In this document: in pieces, positions 43,141 through 52,894 of the stretch
Layout: each line of letters starts with the position of its first letter
Position numbering within the stretch: the stretch's first letter is position 1
Source: Salticus scenicus
Taxonomy: Eukaryota > Arthropoda > Arachnida > Araneae > Salticidae
NCBI GenBank assembly: GCA_963930645.1
Contig: CAWVNO010002559.1
Span: 62,001-126,000, forward strand
DNA length: 64,000 nucleotides
Direction of reading: 5' to 3'
Position numbers and translations under genes: made by a program
The notes under the pieces: generated by a model
Told to the model about the DNA's origin: nothing
Seen by the model: only the letters and a program-made list of their open reading frames with translations
Databases searched by the model: none

Positions 43141-43815
43141 TGATAAAACATAAAAACACAGCACTTTACACGTTAAAATTCAAGTCAAGAGACTTAGTTT
43201 AAAAGTTTACAGTATATAAGTTAAAAGGAAGAACATCACGACGTTTCGTCCAAGCATAGTTACTTGTGGACATCCTCAGGTCTAGTTCGCTTACTGCCAG
43301 CGTCTTGATCTTTTAATATATCTAGAATGGGTTGCCATACTCTCGCCAATTCCTTAGAATGTACATAATTGATGGCGCGTTTATCGTATTTTATTATCTC
43401 TATTTTTTCTTGTATTTCAAGTTTAATCAGATTGGAGGGGGTTGCTATTATTTCAGCTTGATTCCATAAAGGTTTTGCATTTATGGAATCAAGCTGAAAT
43501 AATAGCAACCCCCTCCAATCTGATTAAACTTGAAATACAAAAAAAAAAAAAAATAAAGATAATAAAATACGATAAACGCGCCATCAATTATGTACATTCT
43601 AAGGAATTGGCGAGAGTATGGCAACCCATTCTAGATATATTAAAAGATCAAGACGCTGGCAGTAAGCGAACTAGACCTGAGGATGTCCACAAGTAACTAT
43701 GCTTGGACGAAACGTCGTGATGTTCTTCCTTTTAACTTATATACTGTAAACTTTTAAACTAAGTCTCTTGACTTGAATTTTAACGTGTAAAGTGCTGTGT
43801 TTTTATGTTTTATCA
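43141..43815. repeat. Almost perfect 0.67-kb palindrome
   Basis: Arms 43,141-43,470 and 43,480-43,815 are inverted copies separated by a 9-nt loop (GGTTTTGCA). The only difference I find is the length of a pyrimidine/T run. Because of the symmetry, the same open frame appears on both strands (43,442-43,696 plus; 43,260-43,508 minus), ending with SKRTRPEDVHK. The peptide is likely a retroelement C-terminal fragment, not a functional gene. Each arm ends the frame at a hammerhead-like core. Confidence 0.93.
43665..43735 (+). ncRNA. Hammerhead-ribozyme-like core in the right palindrome arm
   Basis: CTGAGGA (43,677-43,683), an unpaired T, GTCC, a 16-nt loop, GGAC, then GAAAC (43,709-43,713). This fits CUGANGA - stem II - GAAA and has the same unpaired T as the core at 35,600-35,665. 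The mirror copy is on the minus strand at about 43,236-43,290. Stems I and III are weak. Confidence 0.35.
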
Positions 43816-44178
43816 ATTTGATCTATACACGTGTTGAAAACAATTACTCATCCAATATGACAAAAAAAGGATTTATTTAACAAAAATGTATGAAGTATAC
43901 TTTTTTACTTAGGAATTTTAAATTTAAAAGTTTACAAAAGTTGTATAAAGTAAATTATTTATCTTTAATATTTTATTTATAATCCTCATTCATTAGAAAT
44001 GAAAGAATAAATCCGCAACTGGATAATTATAGCAAATTTTAACGATTCTCTATTATAATGGTACTCTGATCTGTTCACTACCCCTATCTCAAAATGCATG
44101 AAATTAAAAAGTATACAAAATTTTGTACTGTAGCAACCAGTATTGGCATGAAATTCAAAAATATGCCTCTAAAATTCA

Positions 44179-44492
44179 GGACCGTGGTTGCCCAGTCGGT
44201 AGAGCGCCGGGCTCGGAATTGGAAGATTGCGGATTCGGTACTCGAGCCTGCCAAAAACCATTGTGTATACTAATGGTGGCTGGTGCTCATAAAATCTGTC
44301 GTGCCCGCAATGTTTTCCATGTTCCCATATTAATTATAACTCTGGGTGTGTACGAAGCGAGAGAGTCATCTCTTCCGTGGAGGATCAAAATTGTGATGGC
44401 ATTCCCTGGACAACTCTAGGGGTGAGACCCAGACCATCGCCAATTGTCCATTGCGCAGCCCTGGTGTGACGTAAAATACAATCAACACACCA
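44179..44492 (+). repeat. tRNA-derived SINE (family M), full-length copy
   Basis: A box TTGCCCAGTCGG (44,188-44,199), B-box-like GGATTCGGTACTCGA (44,231-44,245), the conserved GGAGGATCAAAATTGTGATG, and a 3' end with CACACCAACC. Flanked by CCTCTAAAATTCA (44,166-44,178) and CCTCTTAAATTCA (44,493-44,505), an imperfect target duplication as expected for LINE-driven retroposition. Confidence 0.9.
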
Positions 44493-44588
44493 ACCTCTTA
44501 AATTCAAAAGTACCTCTTAAATTCCAACTCTATTCAACCATCGAAACAGTACTAACGCAAACATCACAAATATTCATATTTCAAAATA

Positions 44589-44716
44589 GATGGTTGGTTG
44601 GGTTTTACGTCACACTAGTGCTGCTCAATGGGCGATTGGCAACGGTCGAGGACTCAGCCCTAGAAGTGGTCCGGAAACATGCGATCAAAAATTTGATCCT
44701 CCATGGAAGGGTATTT
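44589..44716 (-). repeat. SINE family M, 3' part
   Basis: Reads GGTTGGTTGGGTTTTACGTC, then ACTAGTGCTGC, ATGGGCGATTGGCAACGG and TTTGATCCTCCATGGAAGG, the reverse complement of the 3' half of the SINE. It faces the previous copy tail to tail, about 95 bp apart. Confidence 0.85.
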
Positions 44717-45171
44717 CAAAATAGAATACTTTCTCTCTAATAAAACACTTATCATCAATATGCAACCGAAGTGATGGCGTCAGCGAGATATTTTATCTGC
44801 TCAGTACAAACGAAACCATTTGCTATGGAAATTTAACTTATTACTCATTAACTCCAGAGTTTGCTTGTAACGAGCAGATGAATTTTTACACGTTTGACGT
44901 AATACAGCGTATTGACGTAACACATGACGCAAACAAGCAAAGGTAAACACAAAGCCTATAACATCTGGCGATGTAGCGCTCTTGTTTAACGCGTCAAACA
45001 TATTCGGCGGGTTAAAGGAAAAAAAACGTCATTTCAAATTTTAGTCACGTGAAACCGGCAGCGAACGTGTTAACATCTCGTGAAGTGAAAATTGTGGGCA
45101 GGGGCCAGCTGAAACAAATATAGGGGAAGCTACTTGAAACACCTGCTTCAATTAGTCTCATGCGCAATTTT

Positions 45172-45202
45172 AATTATTATTATTATTATTATTATTATTA
45201 TT
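45172..45202. repeat. (ATT)n microsatellite
   Basis: About ten uninterrupted trinucleotide units. Confidence 0.95.
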
Positions 45203-45286
45203 TTGTATACAGTCTTGTTTTCATCACCCTATATATGTTTTACATAATATAACAATATGCACATTTCAGATGTATCTTAGGTTATT

Positions 45287-45956
45287 ACTTTCCGAACACT
45301 ATAGTGAGGAAAGTATTGCAGTCATTTCAAAAATCCGAATTTGAGATTTTGATATTTCTATACGTTTCGAGGTTCCCTGAGTCCGTCTTCACTCTTTTTA
45401 CGATGATGTATGTATATGTGTGTGTATGTGTGTGAGTGAACACGCTAGCGTCTAAACGCTTTGCTCGAATGAGCTGTAAGTTGGTACGTATGTTGCAAGT
45501 CACCGTAGCACGAACCCTATCGATTTTGATTAATCTAGCACTTATAGTTTTTTTACAGGGACACAAAGAAAACTTTTTTATCATTATGGCCTATGGGACC
45601 AAAATCTTAAAAGTGCGATAGCATCTAAACGCTTTATTCAATTGAGCAAAACATTTATACACATATTATAGGTCACAGATACTCAGTCTGTATAGAATTT
45701 GGAGAATCTAGCACTTATAGTGTTTTTACAGGGACACAAAGAAAAATTCTTTATCATTAGGGCTTATGGGACCAAATTTTTAAAAGTGCGATAGCATCTA
45801 AACGCCTTATTCAATTGAGCTGAAAATTTATATGAATATTATAAATCACTGTTGCACTAACTATAAGCATTTTGGTGAATCTAGCTTTTATAGGCTTTAT
45901 CTACAAAACTGTTAATTACTCAATGTTCGGAAAGTCGAGTGGAGTCACTCCAGATT
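45287..45956 (+). repeat. Family C rolling-circle-like element, copy 2
   Basis: 5' hairpin CTTTCCgaacactatagtgaGGAAAG, then TATACGTTTCGAGG, a GTATGTATATGTGTGTGT stretch, and three central units of about 145 bp with TTTTTTTACAGGGACACAAA and GCGATAGCATCTAAACGC. The 3' part has TGTTCGGAAAGT, the inverted copy of the 5' end, a hairpin GAGTG/CACTC and CCAGATTTTTT. Non-coding. A third copy is at 57,577. Confidence 0.75.
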
Positions 45957-46768
45957 TTTTAATTTTATATTTATTTTATATTTATTTTGATGCTGACCTC
46001 TGTAATGTAAAATGGGAAGTTTTAAACAAGGATTAATGTATTACAAAATTGGGTCTCAAGCGTTTTGTACTACATAGAACAGGTACACATTGGCGATATA
46101 AAATAGACTATATCTAAATAAATCTTGCAAGCTCCATAGGTTTGTAACCTGGGCTAAAACTAGACCATCTAGGGTATACTTAAAACTCTCTCTCATAGTT
46201 ATTGACTCATGGCTTATAGAGTAATTTACCATCAAATTTGACCTTTTTTTGAAAATTTTCAACTTTGAGGCCGTTTATCTACTAAAGCCAAGAGTGACCC
46301 ATGCAATTTTAAATATTTTTAAGTTCTGTACTAAGGTGTGTAATTAACCCCATAATTATTTCTATGGGGCACTCATGGCCTTAGCAGATATTCAGACTGA
46401 AAACATGAAAAAAATCAACGAAAACTGCACTTTTGAATGACCCTGACCTTTAAAGCCATGAATGACCCACCAAACTGTTTATGCTAAAATGTACTTAGTA
46501 TCAAGTAGTATCCGTATTTAAAAAAATTGACATGGGTCACTCATGGCTTTAGGAGTAAAATGATATTAAAATGGCACCCTTTATTTACGACCTCAGACTT
46601 TGACCCCCTCTCTAGGTCAAACAAATGAAATTCAGAAAAAAATAAATTTCACTTTTTCTTATCACAGTACTACTGACATATCCTGAAAGTTTCGGGAAAA
46701 TTGAAAATGTCAACTATCACACCTCCATAGACTTTGTCCAGCTTTAAAAAAAAATGGCTCTTAACCTC
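45287..46768 (+). repeat. Right arm of the large inverted duplication
   Basis: Inverted copy of the left arm (38,095-38,357 plus 40,988-42,186). It begins with a whole family C element (45,287-45,956) and continues for about 800 bp beyond that element's 3' end. It lacks the long-TIR transposon: TAAAATGTACTTAGTATC near 46,488 is the empty site. Confidence 0.9.
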
Positions 46769-46799
46769 TATCCCTAGCTTCAAATTAGTCTCGATCTTT

Positions 46800-47415
46800 A
46801 CTCATAATATCTATACATTTATTTATTCATTTTTCTCGTAAAATACATTTACTCTATATTTTGTATCAACTTTTATATGCTTTTATATTAATCACGTTTT
46901 TGTATAACAAATTGAACAAGTGATGTATACGTGTATATTGACGTAAACATTTTCTCCTATGAAGTTATTTCCTGGTAATGGCTTTCTAAAATTAGTTCAT
47001 GTTTCATGTTTTACATATCGAATATAGATATTTTCGTGACTTCCTTTGAGAAAGTAAATAGTCATAAATTAGAAAAGGGGCTTCATGTAAGATATCGCAT
47101 ATTGTATATTAACAGCTAGAAGGATTGAGTTGGGTTGTGGGAATTAAAGACTGATTGACTGCACTGGGGTCCTAGGCTTGAGGAGGAGTGTCCTCGGTGG
47201 GGGATCTTTCTAAAGGGGTCCTAGCCCGTATTTATGCAAGTTTCGGTGAAAACCACGGAAAATTCTGAGTGGCTAGGTCGACGAGCGCTTCCTGGGATCG
47301 AACATGACACCTCACGTCTACCAGCTTTGAGCGCTGAACCGCTCGGTCGCTGGTGGGCCTTAGCAGCTAGAAGGAAGAAAAGAATATTGCTTAAGAAGGA
47401 TATGGAACTTCTTTT
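46800..47415. repeat. Interspersed repeat family B, copy 3 (interrupted)
   Basis: Family B blocks (CAAGTGATGTATACGTG, AAATTAGTTCATGTTTCATG, ATATAGATATTTTCGTGAC, GGATATGGAACTTCTTTT) interrupted by a family S SINE at 47,125-47,361. At 47,416 the family Y element begins, in the middle of a block that is continuous in copy 1; family B-like sequence resumes after 52,313. Confidence 0.65.
47125..47361 (-). repeat. tRNA-derived SINE (family S), with target duplication
   Basis: On the minus strand: CCACCAGCGACCGAGCGG (A-box region), TGTTCGATCCC (B box), AAACTTGCATAAATACGGG and GCTAGGACCCCTTTAGAAAG. Flanked by AACAGCTAGAAGGA (47,111-47,124) and AGCAGCTAGAAGGA (47,362-47,375), a 14-bp duplication with one mismatch. 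Inserted into family B. Confidence 0.92.
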
Positions 47416-47995
47416 AGTTCCCCATCATACTATAGGTTTGAGGGAACTTAGGTAATCGTGAAAAATTTCGACCTCGTTTTTTTTACTTTTTTATACGTTT
47501 TCAGGTGTGAGGAATCCGAAAATGACAAAATTTGTATGGTGTCTGTCTGTAGGGTGTCTGTTAGTGTGTCAGTCTCTTAGTGTGTCAGTCCGTTAGTGTG
47601 TTAGTCCGTTAGTTTGTTAGTCTGTTTACACGATAGCTCACGAGCAAATGAGTGCAGAGAGGTCAGATCAGTTTTAAAATATTACTTTCGATACTGGCAA
47701 GAACCCTATTCATTTGCAACATTCGAATTAAAAAACTTCGTAAATTATGAGAAATTTACGATTTTCTTAACATGGGGGAATAGGACAAAATTACATTTAA
47801 ACGTGCATTAAATGGAAACTTTTTACTGTAAAAATGTCGGACCAGTTTTAACATATCAGTTTTGATGCCGGAATGAACATCAGTAACTATAAATATGCTA
47901 CTCTGAAAATTTCGCAAGTTATTGGAAATTTACGAATTGCTTAACATGGCAGTATAGGGCAAAATTTCACATAAACGTCAATTTTGAGAGATTTT

Positions 47996-49344
47996 AGTTC
48001 CCCATCATACTATAGGTATGGGGAACTTAGGTAATCATGAAAATTTTCGACCTCGGTTTTTTGACTTTTCTACACATTTTCAGGTGTGAGGAATCCGAAA
48101 ATGACAAAATTTCTATGGTGTCTGTCTGTAGGGTGTCTGTTAGTGTGTCAGTGTGTCAGTCCGTTAGTATGTCAGTCGGTTAGTGTGTTAGTCCGTTAGT
48201 TTGTTAGTCTGTTAACACGATATCTCACGAACAAATGATCGCAGAGAGGTCAGATTAGTTTTAAAGTATTACTTTCGACACTGGCAAGAACCCTATTCAT
48301 TTGCAACATTCGAATTTAAAAACTTCGTAAGTTATTAGAAATTTACGATTTTCTTAACTTGGGAGAATAGGACAAAAATTCACTTAAACGTGCATTTAAT
48401 GGAAACTTTTTACTGTAAAAATGTCAGACCAGCTTTAAAATATCAGTTTTGATGCCGGAATGAACATCAGTAACTATAAATATGCTACTTTGGAAATTTC
48501 GAAAGTTATTGGAAATTTACGAATTTTTTAACATGGCAGTATAGAGCAAAATTTCACATAAACGTCAATTTTGAGAGATATTTTCATCGTGAAGATATCA
48601 TACTACTTTTGAAATATTATTTAGGACACTGGCATGATTATTAATGACTATGAATTTTCCAATATAAAGATTTCGTAAGTTATTGGAAATTTACGAATTT
48701 CTTAACATGGCTGAATAGAGGCAAAATTTCACATAAACGTCAATCTTGAGGCATATTTTCATCGTAAAGATGTCAAACCACTTTCGAAATATTATTTAGG
48801 ATACTGGCATGAATATCATAGACTACGATTTTTCCAATTTAAAAAATTCGTAAGTTATTTGGAATTTACGATTTACTTAACATGTCAGAATAAGGCAAAA
48901 TTGAGCATAAATTTCCATTTTGAGGATCGTAAATACATTAGACAACTTCAAAATTACATTTATGATATTTGTTTGAACATGACTGAATACAAATATTCTA
49001 ATAGGGAAATTTCGTAAATCATTCGTAATTTACGATTTTATCAACATAGCGAAATTGTAAATTTCCATATAAATATGAATTTTGAGGATTATTGCATTTG
49101 AAATTGTAGGATGAAAACTAAACAACGGAATTGACCCTGATAAAATAAATTAATAGATTAGAATAAGATATATATATCGAAGTGAACGGTGGATAGCCTA
49201 TTAGGCGGGGATTTCATTCTGTCATAATATCAAGCTTTGGTCAAATTCATTTCTTTTAACATGATTATAATATGTCTCGCACAAGAAATTTATGAGAACA
49301 TAAATATGATGGGGAACTGAGCAGAGTCCACCTATGCCAACTAG
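47996..49344 (+). repeat. Family Y element, second copy nested in the first
   Basis: Begins with a perfect hairpin AGTTCCCCAT...ATGGGGAACT and has the complete family Y series: GTCTGTCTGTAGG stretch, five or so central units, ATGATGGGGAACT and CTATGCCAACTAG. It splits a central unit of the outer copy (GAGAGAT / TTTTCATCGT). Confidence 0.78.
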
Positions 49345-49550
49345 TTTTTCATCGTAAAGATGTCAGACTACTTTTGAAATATTATTTAGAACACTGGCAT
49401 GAATATTAATGACTATGAATTTTCCAATATAAAAATTTCGTAAGTTATTGGAAAATTACGAATTTCTTAACATGGCAGAATAGAGCAAAATTTCACATAA
49501 ACGTCAATCTTAAGGGATATTTTCATCGTAAAGATGTCAAAGCACTTTTT

Positions 49551-51750
49551 AACACTTTCCAACAAGGTTGAAAAGTGTTTATGACTTCGGTTTGTCTGTC
49601 TGTATGTCTGTCTGTCCGTCCGTCTGTCTGTCCGCTCTCTAACTCCAGTAAATATTTATGGAATTTCTTGAAATTGATATATGTTATTCAAGTTTACTAT
49701 CGGACGTTCCCTATTGAAAATGGAGTTTGTACTTCTACTAGTTTGTGTACAGAGACACCCGAAAGTATTTCAAAGCATTGTGTTCTATGAGAGGTATTTC
49801 TATAAACCATATTTTCCTACCTTTATTGTACACATAACTTAATGAAATTGAAATATGCTATTCAAGTTCACTATCGGACGTTCCCTATTGAAAATGCAGT
49901 TTATACCTCTACTGGTTTGTGTGCAGGGACACCCGAAAGTATTTCAAAGCATTGTGTTCTATGAGAGGTATTTCTATAAACAATATTTTCATACCTTTAC
50001 TGTAGACATATCTGAATGAAATTGAAATATGTTATTCAAGTTCACTTTTGGATGTTTCCTGTATAAAATGGAGGAAATACCACCATCGGTTTATGTACAG
50101 GGACACTCAGAACTATTCCAAAGCATTGCATTCTATGAGAGATATTTCTATAAATCAAATTTTAATAACTTCCCTTTCCACGAAGTTTTTGGAAATTGAA
50201 ATATGTTATTTATATGCCGAAAAGAATGCTTTGCGCAGAATACAGAATGATTAGCATTAAATTTACAGGGTGGCACAAAAATATCCAGTTATATTAAGAG
50301 CTATTAATAAAAAAAATGCTAGAATTGTACTTTCGTATACGTTAAGCGTTTTTAACACTTTCTAACATTTTTCTAAGTGTGAATATGATTTCAGTTTTGT
50401 GTATCTTCCTGTGTGTCTGCATGTCTGTCTGTCCGAGCTCTAACACCCGTAAATATTTATGGAATTTCTTGAAACTGATATATGTTATTTAAGTTCACTT
50501 TCGGACGTTCCCTATTGAAAATGCAGTTTATACTTCCACTGGTTTGTGCACAGGGACACCTGAAAGTATTTCAAAGCATTGTGTTCTATGAAAGATATTT
50601 CTATAAACCATACTTTCATACCTTTACTGTAGACATATCTGAATGAAATTGAAATATGTTATTCAAGTTCACTATTGGATGTTTCCTGTATAAAATGGAG
50701 GGAATACCACCACCGATTTATGTACAGGGACACTTAAAAGTATTCCAAAGCATTGCGTTCTATGAGAGATATTTCTATAAATCAAATTTTAATAACTTTA
50801 CTTTCCACGAAGTTTTAGGAAATTGAAATATGTTATTTATATGCACAAAAAAAAAATGCTTTGCATAGAATATAGCATGATTAGCATTAGCTTTACAGGG
50901 TGACACAAAAATATCCATTTATATTAAGAGCTATTTATAAAAAATTGCTAGAATTGTATTTTCGTTTACATTAAGCGTTTTTAACACTTTCTAACATTTT
51001 TAAGTGTGAATATGATTTCAGTTTGTGTATCTGTCTATCTGTCTGTCTGTCTGTCTGCCCGCGCTCTAACTCCTGTAAATATTTATGGAATTTCTCGGAA
51101 ATGATATATTTTATTAAAGTTCACTATCGGATGTTCCATATTGAAAATGGAGTGAATATCTCTTCTGGTTTGTGTACAGGGACACCCAAAAGCATTCGAA
51201 AGCATTGTGTTCTATGAGTGTTATTTTTATAAATATTTTCCCCATAGAATGTTCCCCATTTAAAATGACATTAATAGGTCCTGTATAACTAGTTTGTTTA
51301 CAGGGACCAAAAAAAAAAAAAAAAAAAAAAAAACTGCCACTGCATTACGTTTTACGACAGAATTTTTTGAAATTTATATTTAAAAAAAATCTTTCTACTG
51401 TAAAAATCATAAAAATATTGAAATGCATTGTTAATATTCTAAAATAATATTTTGTGTAGACTATGATATGATTTACTCTCTGATTTACAGGCCTACACTA
51501 AAATATTCAGAGAGATCAAAAGCTGCAAATATAATCTAATGGCTGCATTTTCCTTTGCGTTGAACCTTTTTAACTCTTTCCAAAATGCCTAAGAGTAATT
51601 TTAAAATCAATTAGCCTATTTGTATATTTTTCAGTCCTTTTGTCTGTTGTGATAACGTAGGCAAAGAATATTAAAAGTTATTCGATACAACAATTACGTA
51701 CAGTTGGAAAGTGTTACTAATCAATGCGTACTGCATGATTTTTCTTTCTT
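49551..51750 (+). repeat. Family Z rolling-circle-like element, multimeric
   Basis: 5' hairpin AACACTTTCCAAC...GTTGAAAAGTGTT, GACTTCGGTTTG, and GTCTGTCTGTATGTCTGTCT. Central units of about 174 bp carry GTTATTCAAGTTCACTATCG and TGTACAGGGACACCCGAAAG. The 5' module recurs at 50,354, 50,993 and (degenerate) 51,572, so this is a multimer with a single 3' end: CAGTTGGAAAGTGTT, then a hairpin AATC(A)ATGC/GCATGATT. It interrupts a family Y central unit between CACTTT and AAATATTATTT without a clear target duplication. Confidence 0.78.
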
Positions 51751-52313
51751 GTTAAATATTATTTTTGGATACTGGCATGAATATCATAGACTATGATTTT
51801 TCCAATTTAAAAAATTCGTAAGTTAGTTGGAATTTACGATTTACTTAAAATGGCAGAATAAGGCAAAATTGAGCATAAACTTCCATTTTGAGGATCATAG
51901 ATACATTAGACAACTTCAAAATTACATTTATGATATTTGTTTGAACATGATTGAATACAAATATTCTAATAGGAAATATTCGTAAATTATTCGTAATTTA
52001 CGATTTTATCAGCATAGCGAAATTGTAAATTTTTCATATAAATATGAATTTTGAGGATTATTGCATTGGAAATAGTAGCATGAAAACTAAACAACAGAAT
52101 TGACCCTGATAAAATAAATTAATAGATTAGAATAAGCTAAATATATCGAAGTGAACGGTGGATAGCCTATTAGGCGGGGATTTCATTCTGTCACTGTATC
52201 AAGCTTTGGTCAAATTCATTTCTTTTAACATGATTATAATATGTCTCCCACTAGAAATTTACGAGAACATAAATATGATGGGGAACTGAACAGAGTCCAC
52301 CTATGCCAACTAG

Positions 52314-52894
52314 TTTAATTTGTTAAATACATTGAAAGTTTTCCTTTAATATATTGAAAGTTTGTAAGTTTGGTATTTTTTTTTTTTTTAGAAAAAAAAT
52401 GTGTTACTATAAAATAGATCGTTTATTTAATTTCCTGTTAAATTTATTTATTTGTCTACTTCTTTATATATATTCATTTTTATTTATTTATTTATTTTTG
52501 AGGTGTAAACAGGGTAAATTTATATACCGTAGTGAAAGGTTTTGGCGACATATAGGGACTCCGATTTATGAAAACGGATTTCAGCACGCGCATACATTAA
52601 TTCTTAAATATATATTAAGAGAATTTAGTTGTAGAAAATAGTTATAGTGCATATAGTTATATATTACGTAAAAATATAATGTAAAATGTTGCTAAAAACG
52701 CAAACAAACTCATAGGCATAGCTATAGTTATGAATATATCTGCGTAAAATGTAATGTAATATAACGCGTCTAATGTAATGTGCGTATAATAAAAAACATC
52801 ACTGAAGATACAAATAGTATGTCTATGAATATGACACTATGAATTGTACTTTTCTTCTACAGCAGAAAGCAACAAGTATCTATATTAATAAAAT
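52314..52894. other. Resumed family B flank and AT-rich DNA
   Basis: The first 60 bp look like the continuation of the family B copy split at 47,416. The rest contains (TTTA)n and alternating ATATAGTTATA motifs. No gene recognised. Confidence 0.4.

Larger units (their letters stand above)
43028..43922. repeat. Outer inverted repeat around the palindrome
   Basis: AAAGTTCCTATGTAAAAAAAG (start about 43,036) through TAAATAAATCC recurs inverted at 43,866-43,920. A further hairpin (arms 43,077-43,105 and 43,111-43,140) sits on the left shoulder of the central palindrome. Confidence 0.7.
42550..45069. mobile_element. TTAA-flanked element (piggyBac-like ends)
   Basis: Inverted termini CACGTTTGCTGCCGAT and CACGTTCGCTGCCGGT are each flanked by TTAA (42,546-42,549; 45,070-45,073). 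Just inside the left end is a GC hairpin CCCGCGCCAGCGCGGG. The 2.52-kb interior contains a large palindrome and two SINEs and no recognisable transposase. Confidence 0.75.
47416..52313 (+). repeat. Family Y rolling-circle-like element containing two nested elements
   Basis: 5' end AGTTCCCCATCATACTATAG with a diverged inverted arm (GAGGGAACT), followed by CGACCTCG and a long GTCTGTCTGTAGGGTGTCTG-type stretch. Central units of about 185 bp contain AAATTTACGAATT and CACATAAACGTCAAT. Near the 3' end is ATGATGGGGAACT, the inverted copy of the 5' end, then GAGTCCACCTATGCC and terminal CTAG. Interrupted by a sister copy (47,996-49,344) and by a family Z element (49,551-51,750). Family B copy 1 gives the empty site, with no evident target duplication. 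Non-coding. Confidence 0.75.

Noticed and set aside
43260..43696. Two mirrored genes on opposite strands
   Set aside because: They are one sequence seen twice because of the palindrome; the peptide ends at a retroelement-like tail.
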